Positions 17,110 through 25,226 of a DNA stretch of 64,000 nt are shown here, one piece after another (position 1 is the stretch's first letter; the number at the start of each line of letters is the position of its first letter). Source of the stretch: CAJQLB01 sp905479065 (lineage in GTDB: Bacteria; Bacteroidota; Bacteroidia; Flavobacteriales; Flavobacteriaceae). The notes beneath the pieces are model-generated. The model made no database searches, was not told where the DNA came from, and saw only the letters and a list, made by a program, of their open reading frames with translations. A program made the translations under genes and the position numbers. The stretch lies in NCBI GenBank assembly GCA_943846735.1, contig OX044364.1, positions 1,116,001 through 1,180,000 of the forward strand. The letters are read 5' to 3'.

Positions 17110-18419
17110 CTGTCTTTACAACAAACATCCCCATAAAGATCAAAATCTGCTGCATTTGTGACCTTTACTTGATAAAATTCTCCTGTCTTTAAATAAGATT
17201 TTTTTGCGTCAATCATGACCTCATTATCTACATCAGGAGAATCAAATTCAGTTCTACCTATAAAGTAGTCACCTTCCTTACGATCAATAATAACTTTATA
17301 CACCTTACCAATTTTTTCTTGATTTAATTCCCAAGATATTTGAGATTGAATTTCCATAATTTCGTTAGCACGCTCTTGTTTTACTTGCTCAGGAACATCA
17401 TCCTCTAAATTATAGGCATGAGTATTTTCTTCATGTGAATATGTAAAACATCCTAAACGTTCAAAACGCATGTCTATTACCCATTGTTTCAATGTTTGAT
17501 AATCATCTTCTGTCTCGCCAGGATATCCAACAATTAAGGTTGTACGAATGACCATCTCTGGAACAGTCTTACGGAATTGCTTCAACAGTTTAGTTGTTTT
17601 TTCTTTAGTCGTCCCACGACGCATACTTTTTAAGATGGCGTCGCTAATGTGCTGTAATGGAATGTCCAAGTAATTACAAATCTTTGGCTCTTTATTCATC
17701 ACCTCTAAAACATCCATTGGAAAACCTGTAGGAAATGCATAATGTAAACGTATCCAATCAATACCTTCGACTTTTACAAGGGCATTTAATAATTCTGAAA
17801 GATTTCTCTTTTTGTAGAGATCAAGACCATAGTACGTGAGATCTTGAGCTATTAAAATCAATTCCTTTACGCCATTTGCAGCAAGTTTTTCAGCCTCAAT
17901 AACCAAATCTTCAATTGATGTACTTTTATGTTTTCCTCTCATTAAAGGAATCGCACAGAAACTGCAAGGTCTGTCACAACCTTCTGCAATCTTTAAATAA
18001 GCGTAGTTTTTAGGAGTAGTTGTTAAGCGTTCGCCTATTAATTCATGTTTATAATCGGCTCCTAGAGCTTTGAGCAAATTTGGTAATTCGGTTGTGCCGA
18101 AATACTGATCAACATTCGGAATCTCCTCTTTTAAATCTGGTTTGTATCGTTCACTCAAACAACCTGTAACAAATACCTTATCTACATCACCTGCTTCTTT
18201 TTTTTGCATGAACTCTAAAATAGTATTCACACTTTCTTCCTTCGCGTTATTAATAAAACCGCACGTATTAATGACCACAATATTTCCTTCTTCCTCATGC
18301 ACAACTTCCTTACCATTAGCTTTAAGTTGTCCCATTAACACTTCACTATCGTACACATTTTTGCTACAGCCCAGTGTAATTACATTGATTTTATTCTTTT
18401 TAAGTGATTTTGTACGCAT
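17106..18419 (-). CDS. rimO: Ribosomal protein S12 methylthiotransferase RimO
   Basis: 437 residues. A radical SAM enzyme that methylthiolates the conserved Asp of ribosomal protein S12. The N-terminal methylthiotransferase domain has the auxiliary-cluster cysteines C18 (LGCSKN), C53 (NTCGF) and C87 (VTGC). The radical SAM cluster is C148-x3-C152-x2-C155 (EGCDRPCSFCAIP). A TRAM-like domain ends the protein. The LGCSKNVYDSE and IPLMRGKHKS patterns favour RimO over MiaB. It converges with the upstream-numbered gene with a 4-bp overlap and has its own promoter box. Confidence 0.96.
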   Translation of the reverse strand: MRTKSLKKNKINVITLGCSKNVYDSEVLMGQLKANGKEVVHEEEGNIVVINTCGFINNAKEESVNTILEFMQKKEAGDVDKVFVTGCLSERYKPDLKEEIPNVDQYFGTTELPNLLKALGADYKHELIGERLTTTPKNYAYLKIAEGCDRPCSFCAIPLMRGKHKSTSIEDLVIEAEKLAANGVKELILIAQDLTYYGLDLYKKRNLSELLNALVKVEGIDWIRLHYAFPTGFPMDVLEVMNKEPKICNYLDIPLQHISDAILKSMRRGTTKEKTTKLLKQFRKTVPEMVIRTTLIVGYPGETEDDYQTLKQWVIDMRFERLGCFTYSHEENTHAYNLEDDVPEQVKQERANEIMEIQSQISWELNQEKIGKVYKVIIDRKEGDYFIGRTEFDSPDVDNEVMIDAKKSYLKTGEFYQVKVTNAADFDLYGDVCCKDS

Positions 18420-18435
18420 ATCCTAAATTCAGGTA

Positions 18436-18443
18436 CAAAGATA
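18436..18443 (-). promoter_or_regulatory. -7 promoter box for rimO
   Basis: TATCTTTG on the minus strand, an exact TAnnTTTG match, 17 nt upstream of the rimO ATG. A TTG occurs 25 nt further upstream, slightly beyond the usual spacing. Confidence 0.5.
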
Positions 18444-18460
18444 CAACCTTAAATCTCGCA

Positions 18461-20131
18461 TCATTTAACAATTTCATGATAATTTAACGGTACGCTTCGC
18501 TTATGTGTGAGTTGTTCATAGGCGTAAGCATAATTTATTAACTGTTTTTCTGACAGAGGTTTACCGATAATGGTTAATCCTTTAGGTTCTCCTTTTTTCG
18601 AGTACCCCATTGGTATCGTAATAGCAGGATATTCGGCAACTGCTGCTAGGCCAGCATGGTAGTTATTAATGGATAAAAACCCATCTAATAGATTAACTTT
18701 AGAAGGGATGTCAAAATATGATTTTCCAATAATTTTAAGTGAGTCTTTAATTGCTTTTAAATATTGTGCATCACCATCATCTTCCACGATTCCTCTGAAT
18801 AATCTTTGTCCATAGGGCATAACATTCAAAGAATCTTTGGAATTATAATTAATTATATCAGTTACAGATTTCACTTCTATCAAACTCGTTGCATAGTTAT
18901 TTAGATAGTTTGGTAAATCCTTCCTCATATCCAGATTTAACAAATTAATAAAATTAGGAAGTTTTCTGCTTTGTTCTTTCACCTTTATAATTTGTGCTCC
19001 TAATTTTTTCACATCTTCAATAGCTTGATTGTACAAAGAATCCTCCATTAAACGCTCAAAGACACCAAATCGTTTTCCGTGCAACGTGCTAGATTGCCGT
19101 ATTTCTTCATAAAATCCATTTAACCATAAAGCATCTAGAGATTTGTTGTCTGTTAAATCTTCTCCTAACATAGCATCAAGAACAATGGCATTGTCCATTA
19201 CATTTTTAGTCATTGGTCCCGCTGTATCAAGAGTTGAAGAAATAGGGATGATTCCACTGCGACTTAATAAACCAATTGTTGGTTTTAAACCTACTACAGA
19301 ATTTTGACTTGACGGTGATAAAATTGAACCAGAAGTTTCACTTCCAACTGCAGCAACACAAAAATTGGCAGCCACTGCTACTGCACTTCCAGAGCTCGAT
19401 CCTCCAGTATCAAAAATTCGTCGTCCGTAAGGATTTAAAGTCTGTCCTCCAATAGCACTGTAACCACTTGGGCAGTCACCACAGAAAAAATATGCCCATT
19501 CACTCAAATTAGTTTTTCCCAATATTATTGCTCCTTGTTTTTTTAATTGTTGAACAACGAAGGCATCATCTGTCAGATTATCCTTTAAAACTTCTGCACC
19601 AGCTGTTGTTGGCATATCAGATGAATTAATATTATCTTTCAGAAGAATAGGCATGCCAAAAATAGGATGAGGAACGTCAATAAACCTCGTTTTATCCGCT
19701 ATTCGAGCAAGTTCAATTGCATTTTTATTTAACGAAATAACAGAATTTAAAGAGCACTCATTTTCCCTATCATACTTTCTGATTCTATACAAATAGAACT
19801 TTGTCAATAACTCATATGACAAGTCGCCCCGAGCAATATTCTGTTGAATGGCAGATATATCTTGTTCAATAATGAATGGCTTAAGAATTTCATATTCAGA
19901 ATCTGTGAAACCTTCAAGGTCAGAGTAGAAAGAACTCCAAAGTTTCGTAACATTTATGTATTTTGAGTCTAGTTCCTTGAACTCTCGAAAGTCTTTGGGC
20001 AATTCCTCTGATAACACAGTAGGATTTTTATCAGCTATTTCAAGCTCAAATTGAGAATTTTTTATTGTATTATGCTCATTTTTACAGGAAAAAATAACTA
20101 AAAAGATACAACTACAGATGAATTTGAACAT
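18461..20131 (-). CDS. Lipoprotein amidase (amidase signature family)
   Basis: 556 residues. The N-terminus MFKFICSCIFLVIFSC ends in a lipobox-like IFSC, so it is probably a lipoprotein facing the periplasm or cell surface. The amidase signature fold has the catalytic Lys in GMPILLKDNINSSD, the Gly/Ser-rich loop GGSSSGSAVAVA and the serine nucleophile region GSETSGSILSPSS. Substrate (amide, nitrile product or peptide-like) cannot be told. It lies between ftsY and rimO on the same strand, 39 bp after ftsY; there is no obvious functional link. Confidence 0.88.
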   Translation of the reverse strand: MFKFICSCIFLVIFSCKNEHNTIKNSQFELEIADKNPTVLSEELPKDFREFKELDSKYINVTKLWSSFYSDLEGFTDSEYEILKPFIIEQDISAIQQNIARGDLSYELLTKFYLYRIRKYDRENECSLNSVISLNKNAIELARIADKTRFIDVPHPIFGMPILLKDNINSSDMPTTAGAEVLKDNLTDDAFVVQQLKKQGAIILGKTNLSEWAYFFCGDCPSGYSAIGGQTLNPYGRRIFDTGGSSSGSAVAVAANFCVAAVGSETSGSILSPSSQNSVVGLKPTIGLLSRSGIIPISSTLDTAGPMTKNVMDNAIVLDAMLGEDLTDNKSLDALWLNGFYEEIRQSSTLHGKRFGVFERLMEDSLYNQAIEDVKKLGAQIIKVKEQSRKLPNFINLLNLDMRKDLPNYLNNYATSLIEVKSVTDIINYNSKDSLNVMPYGQRLFRGIVEDDGDAQYLKAIKDSLKIIGKSYFDIPSKVNLLDGFLSINNYHAGLAAVAEYPAITIPMGYSKKGEPKGLTIIGKPLSEKQLINYAYAYEQLTHKRSVPLNYHEIVK

Positions 20132-20170
20132 ACTCAGTGCTTTTCACTAAAGTAGTAAATCCTGCATTTA

Positions 20171-21124
20171 TTATTTAAAAAAGGAATCAACAAATTCATG
20201 TTTATTAAAAACTTGAAGATCTTCAATACCTTCACCTACCCCTATATACTTCACCGGTACTTGAAATTCGTCACTTATTCCAATAACTACTCCACCTTTG
20301 GCGGTCCCATCAAGTTTTGTTACTGATAACGATGTAACCTCTGTTGCTGCAGTAAAGTGTTTTGCTTGCTCAAATGCATTTTGACCAGTTGAACCATCCA
20401 AAACTAATAAAACATCATGAGGTGAATTGTCTACAACCTTTTGCATTACCCGTTTTATTTTAGTCAGTTCATTCATTAGGTTAATCTTATTGTGCAAGCG
20501 CCCTGCAGTATCAATAATAACAACGTCTGCTTCACTAGAAATAGCTGATTGTAATGTGTCAAATGCAACTGAAGCTGGATCGCTTCCCATTGCTTGTTTG
20601 ATCATAGGAACATCTACTCGATCTGCCCACACTTGTAATTGATCAATAGCGGCTGCTCTAAAGGTGTCAGCAGCTCCCAAAACAACCTTCAATCCTTGTT
20701 TTTTAAATTGATAAGCTAATTTTCCAATAGTAGTAGTTTTGCCTACGCCATTCACACCAACCACCATAATCACATGTGGTCTATTGCCTTCAGGAATTGA
20801 AAACTCAGTTGCCTCACCAGAGTTTGTCTCAGATAGTAGCCCTGCAATTTCCTCTCGAAGTATCTGATTTAATTCTGTTGTTCCAACATATTTATCTTTT
20901 GCCACACGTTCCTCAATACGATCAATAATCTTAAGTGTTGTATTTACACCGACGTCACTGGTTACCAAAACCTCTTCTAAATTGTCTAAAACACTAGCGT
21001 CAACTTTAGACTTTCCCGCTACAGCTTTGTTTAATTTTGAAAAAAAACTTGTTTTGGATTTTTCCAATCCCTTGTCTAAAGTTTCTTTTTTTTCAGATGA
21101 AAATATATTTTTAAAAAAACTCAT
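20171..21124 (-). CDS. ftsY: Signal recognition particle receptor FtsY
   Basis: 317 residues; short because the acidic N-terminal A domain is nearly absent, as is usual outside Proteobacteria. Receptor for SRP-ribosome complexes at the inner membrane. The four-helix N domain is followed by the GTPase G domain: G1 GVNGVGKTTTIGKLA, the insertion region GAADTFRAAAIDQLQ, G3 DTAGRLHNK, G4 TKLDGTAKGG and the closing GVGEGIEDLQVFN. It is the last gene of the rpmB-rpmG-DUF4295-ftsY run, with 144 bp between DUF4295 and its start. Confidence 0.97.
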   Translation of the reverse strand: MSFFKNIFSSEKKETLDKGLEKSKTSFFSKLNKAVAGKSKVDASVLDNLEEVLVTSDVGVNTTLKIIDRIEERVAKDKYVGTTELNQILREEIAGLLSETNSGEATEFSIPEGNRPHVIMVVGVNGVGKTTTIGKLAYQFKKQGLKVVLGAADTFRAAAIDQLQVWADRVDVPMIKQAMGSDPASVAFDTLQSAISSEADVVIIDTAGRLHNKINLMNELTKIKRVMQKVVDNSPHDVLLVLDGSTGQNAFEQAKHFTAATEVTSLSVTKLDGTAKGGVVIGISDEFQVPVKYIGVGEGIEDLQVFNKHEFVDSFFK

Positions 21125-21268
21125 GTGTATCCTAATTGTCTTGTAATTATGAAACCATATGATAGGTAGTATAAGGCGTCTTCAATTTTATTCTTTGCGA
21201 TAAATATAAAAAACAAAAGCCGCTTTCAGTATAAGATAGCAGCTTAAAATTTTAAATGACCTGAACGT

Positions 21269-21421
21269 TTATTTTTTATTAATAAAATCGTTTACTTGGT
21301 CTGGGGACATGATAGATTCAACAAACATATAAGCCCCTGATTTCGGTGACTTCACCATTTTAATGGCTTTTGTAAGTCTTTTTGATCCTGTTTGTAATGA
21401 TGCTACTGATTTTTTTGCCAT
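21269..21421 (-). CDS. DUF4295 family small protein
   Basis: A short frame of 50 residues from ATG 21421 to TAA 21269. The protein begins MAKKSVASLQTGSKRLTKAI and ends with SPDQVNDFINKK, which matches the Bacteroidota-specific DUF4295 family normally found directly after rpmG. It is basic and small, suggesting ribosome association, but its function is not known. It lies 47 bp downstream of rpmG on the same strand. Confidence 0.9.
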   Translation of the reverse strand: MAKKSVASLQTGSKRLTKAIKMVKSPKSGAYMFVESIMSPDQVNDFINKK

Positions 21422-21468
21422 GATTCAAATGTATTCTAGTTAGGTTTTTCAGAATTGTGAAAATCTAA

Positions 21469-21651
21469 TTATTTTATTTCTTTGTGAACTGTCATTCTCT
21501 TAAGAATGGGATTAAATTTTTTAATTTCCATTCTGTCCGGTGTGTTCTTTTTATTTTTTGTTGTAATATAACGAGATGTCCCTGGCTGACCAGAAGCTTT
21601 GTGCTCCGTACACTCTAAAATTACCTGAACTCTGTTTCCTTTTTTTGCCAT
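21469..21651 (-). CDS. rpmG: 50S ribosomal protein L33
   Basis: 60 residues (MAKKGNRVQVILECTEHK at the start, RMTVHKEIK at the end). Large-subunit protein near the E site. Only one cysteine is present, so this is the zinc-free form lacking the CxxC pairs. It lies 23 bp after rpmB and 47 bp before DUF4295. Confidence 0.97.
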   Translation of the reverse strand: MAKKGNRVQVILECTEHKASGQPGTSRYITTKNKKNTPDRMEIKKFNPILKRMTVHKEIK

Positions 21652-21674
21652 AATAGTATAATTTTCTTCGGCGT

Positions 21675-21911
21675 TTATTTAATAAATCCTTTGGCTCTTG
21701 CGTCTTTCAAGACTGCAGAAATACCTAATTTGTTGATATTTTTTAAGGCAGCAGTCGATACTTTTAAAGTCACCCATTTATCTTCTTCTGGAATGAAAAA
21801 GCGCTTTTTAATTAGATTGGCATTAAATTTACGCTTAGTTCTATTCAATGCATGAGATACGTTGTTTCCAACCATTGCTTTCTTTCCTGTAAGTTCACAA
21901 ACTCTAGACAT
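21675..21911 (-). CDS. rpmB: 50S ribosomal protein L28
   Basis: 78 residues (MSRVCELTGKKAMVGNNVSH, then NRTKRKFNANL). Large-subunit protein needed for late assembly. It has a single Cys and thus is also the zinc-free form. It is the first gene of the rpmB-rpmG-DUF4295-ftsY run and is preceded by a full-consensus promoter at 21951-21981. Confidence 0.97.
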   Translation of the reverse strand: MSRVCELTGKKAMVGNNVSHALNRTKRKFNANLIKKRFFIPEEDKWVTLKVSTAALKNINKLGISAVLKDARAKGFIK

Positions 21912-21950
21912 ACTTTCTAACTTTAAAAATTGTTGTTTTTAAACGAGGTG

Positions 21951-21981
21951 CAAATTTACAAATTCTTTAATTGTTGGCAAA
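21951..21981 (-). promoter_or_regulatory. Promoter for rpmB-rpmG-DUF4295-ftsY
   Basis: On the minus strand there is TTTG, 19 nt, then TAAATTTG. This is an exact match to the Bacteroidota consensus TTTG-N19-TAnnTTTG and the best promoter in the window. The predicted transcript start is about 35 nt before the rpmB ATG. Confidence 0.7.
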
Positions 21982-21992
21982 TTTTAAAGACT

Positions 21993-23240
21993 CTATTTTT
22001 TAAAAATTTCCTTCTGTAATAACTCAAAGGCCTTATTTACTGCTTTATTGATTACCTTAATCCTGTGATTACCAAAATTAAATTTGTGTGACATGACGTC
22101 TTTTGATGTTGCAATTGCAATACAAACCGTACCAATTTCAGCACTTAAATCTCCTTTTGTGGGACCTGCATTGCCAGTCGTGGCGATAGCAAAATCTGAA
22201 TCAAACATTATTCGAGCTTGCTTAGCCATTTCTTCGGCTACTTGAGTACTAACAACAGAATACTTTTTAATCAAAAAGGCATCAACTTTTAAAACATCTA
22301 TTTTTGATTGGGTCGCATAGCTTACAATACTTCCTTTAAAGTAATTCGAAGCTCCTGGTATCGCCGTGATTTTTTCTGCAATTTTACCCCCCGTGCAACT
22401 TTCGGCAGTTGCTAATGTCTTGGAAAGTTTCATTAAACGCTTACCAATAATTGCCTCGATAGAATGTTCTTCCTCAAAACCTACAAAAACATCATCTACC
22501 AGAGGTATTAATTGTGCAAGCTGTCTATCCATTTCTTTAATAATGACTGACTTATCGTCACCTTTCGCAGATAATCTTAAACGTACTCTTCCTAAGCTGG
22601 GTAAATAGGCCAACTTTATGAACTTCGGTAGGTTATTAGCCCACAATTCTAGACGCTCTGCTAATTTGCTCTCACCTACACCATAGGTAAGCAGCGTTTT
22701 ATGTAAAATAAATGGTAATTTTAATTGTGATTGAAGTGCGGGTATCATTTGATGTTTGACAAGTGCTTTCATTTCAAATGGAACGCCAGGAAGAGCGATA
22801 AAAACTTTATTCTCTTTTTCTAACCACATACCAGGAGCACTGCCATGATGATTCATAAGAACCTTTGCTCTAGATGGCACTAATGCTTGATCGATATTTA
22901 CTTGTGCTAAATCTTGCTTTACATATTTCCTCCAGAGGTCTTCGATATTTTTTAAAACCAAATCATTTTGAACTAAGACATCATCAAAATATGAAGCCAA
23001 CGTGTTTTTTGTAATATCATCTTTGGTTGGACCTAAACCGCCAGTCATGATAATGATATCAGCATTAGCTTCGGCCTCACTCAACGCTTTTTTTATATGA
23101 CGGATGTCGTCTTGAACCGACGTTACTTGATAAACCGATATCCCAATTCTATTGAGTTCTTTGGCTAGAAAAGCAGAATTGGAATCAACAATTTGGCCAA
23201 TGAGAATTTCATCACCAATTGTAATTATTTCAGCAAACAT
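21993..23240 (-). CDS. cinA: CinA: competence/damage-inducible protein A
   Basis: 415 residues with two domains. The N-terminal MoCF/COG1058 domain (about 1-170) has GDEILIGQIVDSNSAFLAKELN and TGGLGPTKDD; in some bacteria it is an ADP-ribose pyrophosphatase. The C-terminal PncC domain (about 255-415) has TAESCTGGKIAEKIT and the ATTGNAGP motif of nicotinamide mononucleotide deamidase. It probably takes part in pyridine nucleotide recycling. Its ATG overlaps the stop of the Hpt gene by one base (TAATG), indicating translational coupling. Confidence 0.95.
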   Translation of the reverse strand: MFAEIITIGDEILIGQIVDSNSAFLAKELNRIGISVYQVTSVQDDIRHIKKALSEAEANADIIIMTGGLGPTKDDITKNTLASYFDDVLVQNDLVLKNIEDLWRKYVKQDLAQVNIDQALVPSRAKVLMNHHGSAPGMWLEKENKVFIALPGVPFEMKALVKHQMIPALQSQLKLPFILHKTLLTYGVGESKLAERLELWANNLPKFIKLAYLPSLGRVRLRLSAKGDDKSVIIKEMDRQLAQLIPLVDDVFVGFEEEHSIEAIIGKRLMKLSKTLATAESCTGGKIAEKITAIPGASNYFKGSIVSYATQSKIDVLKVDAFLIKKYSVVSTQVAEEMAKQARIMFDSDFAIATTGNAGPTKGDLSAEIGTVCIAIATSKDVMSHKFNFGNHRIKVINKAVNKAFELLQKEIFKK

Positions 23241-23581
23241 TATAAATTAAAATCTTCTTTTATTTCAGAGGATGCCTTTTCAACAGCATCCATAACCTTT
23301 GCAAGTTGCTCTGAAATATCTTCCCCTCTCTTTTCAAGCTTCCCCCAATCTTGGACTTCAATTAATTCATTAAGTACTCCCAACTCAAACATATCGATTG
23401 TAGGTTTCATTTTATGAGCTGCTTTGTAAGTCGCTAAGTGATCTGCGCTATCAACAGCAATTTTTAAGAGACGAGCATCAGCAGGAACTTCTTCTAAAAA
23501 AGTAGTGGCTAGAGTCTCAATAAATTCTTGATCATTGTCCGACAAGTCTCGAATTTTATCTAGTTTATAATTTATTTCCAT
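23240..23581 (-). CDS. Stand-alone Hpt (histidine phosphotransfer) protein
   Basis: 113 residues, predicted to be a single four-helix bundle. The phospho-accepting histidine is H56 in YKAAHKMKPTIDMF, matching the Hpt pattern AHxLKGxxxxxG, though with Pro-Thr in place of the usual Gly-Ser. The preceding FLEEVPADARLLKIAV helix is typical. It should relay phosphoryl groups between a hybrid kinase and a response regulator; neither is encoded nearby. It starts exactly where the FAH gene ends and overlaps cinA by one base. Confidence 0.85.
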   Translation of the reverse strand: MEINYKLDKIRDLSDNDQEFIETLATTFLEEVPADARLLKIAVDSADHLATYKAAHKMKPTIDMFELGVLNELIEVQDWGKLEKRGEDISEQLAKVMDAVEKASSEIKEDFNL

Positions 23582-24193
23582 TTATTTGACTGTTACAGAG
23601 AACATTTCTTGGTTTTCAAGAAACCCCTTTAGTTTATCGTTCGAATTTACCTTTCCAACACCCGCAGGTGTACCCGTAAAGATAATATCTCCAATCTTCA
23701 AAGTAAAATATTTTGATACATATTCTATAAGTTCATCAATCTTCCACAACATCAAACTAGTGTGACCACTTTGAACGACTTCATCATTTTTTACTAATTG
23801 AAACTGGATGTCATCAACGTTTTTGAATGTTTCTTTTGAAAGCCATTTACCAATTACAGCAGCACCGTCAAAGGCTTTTGCTTTTTCCCACGGCAAACCC
23901 TTTGCTTTAAGTTGGCCTTGTAAATCTCGTGCTGTAAAATCTATACCTAAGCCAATTTCCGTGTAATATTTATGTGCAAATTTTTTCTCAATATATTTTC
24001 CTACTCTATTAATTTTAACCAAAATCTCCACTTCATGATGAATTTCCTCGGAGAATTCAGGTATAAAAAAAGGTTGCTTTTTAGTGAGTATTGAAGTATC
24101 GGGTTTCAGAAAAATTATGGGATCAATAGGTTTTTCATTGGCTAATTCTTCTATATGCTGGGTATAATTACGGCCAATACAAATTAACTTCAT
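23582..24193 (-). CDS. Fumarylacetoacetate hydrolase family protein
   Basis: 203 residues, FAH fold only. IHHEVEILVKI gives the metal-binding pair E54/E56, the DFTARDLQGQLKAKGLPW segment supplies the third ligand and catalytic region, and KIGDIIFTGTPAGVG is the conserved C-terminal signature. Small members of this family act as acylpyruvate hydrolases or oxaloacetate decarboxylases/tautomerases. The substrate is not certain. It lies one base after the exonuclease gene and directly abuts Hpt. Confidence 0.88.
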   Translation of the reverse strand: MKLICIGRNYTQHIEELANEKPIDPIIFLKPDTSILTKKQPFFIPEFSEEIHHEVEILVKINRVGKYIEKKFAHKYYTEIGLGIDFTARDLQGQLKAKGLPWEKAKAFDGAAVIGKWLSKETFKNVDDIQFQLVKNDEVVQSGHTSLMLWKIDELIEYVSKYFTLKIGDIIFTGTPAGVGKVNSNDKLKGFLENQEMFSVTVK

Positions 24194-24194
24194 A

Positions 24195-24971
24195 CTATAA
24201 CAGTTTATTATTTAGTTCTTTTAATTTGATTGCTGTCAATACTTTCTTTGTGTAGCGAGGAAAATCCGCATTCAAAAGCCAACCAAAATAACCTGGTTCA
24301 TTTTTTAAAATTTCATTCACAAGCTTTCCTTTGTGCTTACCAAAAGTAAAATACTCTTCATTGTTTTTATTAAAGGCAATGAAACCAGCACAGTCAGCAA
24401 ATTTATGTCGAGTGCTAAATTCAGCTAAATATTTAGTGTCATTTTCGAGTAAATCATATTTATCCAACTGAGCTTTTAATACTTCATAGGTCGCTTTTGT
24501 ATCGGCAGCAGCTCGGTGAGCGTCTTCTAACGTTTCGTCACAATAAAATTTGTAGGCTGCACTGAGAGTACGTTGCTCCATTTTGTGGAATATCGTTTGA
24601 ACGTCAACTGAGACACGGTTGTTCATATCAAAATCGATATCAGCACGAAGCATTTCTTCTGCCAACAATGGTATATCAAATCGATTGGAGTTAAACCCGC
24701 CCAAATCAGCATCCTTTATCATGTTATAAATATCTCTTGCGACTGCCTTAAATGTTGGCTCATCCGCTACTTTTTCATTTGTTATTCCATGAATTTCAAT
24801 AACTTCCTTAGGAATATCGATTTCTGGGTTGACAAGCCAAGTTTTACTCTCTTCTGTACCATTTGGAAACACCTTTAATATAGAAATTTCGACAACTCTA
24901 TCTTTGGAAATATTAACCCCCGTAGTCTCTAAATCGAAAAAGCAGATTGGTTTTGTAAGTTTTAATTGCAT
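24195..24971 (-). CDS. DnaQ-type 3'-5' exonuclease with C-terminal DUF3820-like module
   Basis: 258 residues. The DEDDh exonuclease domain (about 8-170) has D13 and E15 in FFDLETTGV, D99 in SNRFD, and H152 and D157 in AHRAAADTKATYE. After a linker, the C-terminus (about 205-250) has FTFGKHKGKLVNEIL and a YFGWLLNADFP segment, the same arrangement as in DUF3820 and in the tail of exonuclease X-like proteins. It probably degrades single-stranded DNA or RNA ends; it lacks the DNA polymerase III epsilon C-terminus, so it is not a dedicated proofreader. First gene of the exonuclease-FAH-Hpt-cinA operon. Confidence 0.88.
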   Translation of the reverse strand: MQLKLTKPICFFDLETTGVNISKDRVVEISILKVFPNGTEESKTWLVNPEIDIPKEVIEIHGITNEKVADEPTFKAVARDIYNMIKDADLGGFNSNRFDIPLLAEEMLRADIDFDMNNRVSVDVQTIFHKMEQRTLSAAYKFYCDETLEDAHRAAADTKATYEVLKAQLDKYDLLENDTKYLAEFSTRHKFADCAGFIAFNKNNEEYFTFGKHKGKLVNEILKNEPGYFGWLLNADFPRYTKKVLTAIKLKELNNKLL

Positions 24972-24990
24972 TTATTACTATTTTGTCATG

Positions 24991-24998
24991 CAAATGTA
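24991..24998 (-). promoter_or_regulatory. -7 promoter box for the exonuclease operon
   Basis: TACATTTG on the minus strand, an exact TAnnTTTG match, 20 nt before the exonuclease ATG. No TTG at the usual -33 spacing. Confidence 0.5.
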
Positions 24999-25226
24999 AT
25001 TAGAATAAACAAAAAACTGAAAATTTCTGTAGAGGCAATCATCCTAAATATTCCCATAAATATGCGATATGAATTTTATTTATTAAATTTTAAAAGAAAC
25101 TCGGTATTAAAGTTTTAATGTAACTGTACAAAACATATTTTCATGACATGCAACATAAAAAATAATGCACTTAAATACATCTCTTTTTTTTACAGAAATT
25201 AACTCCTATTAAGATACTAAAAACAC

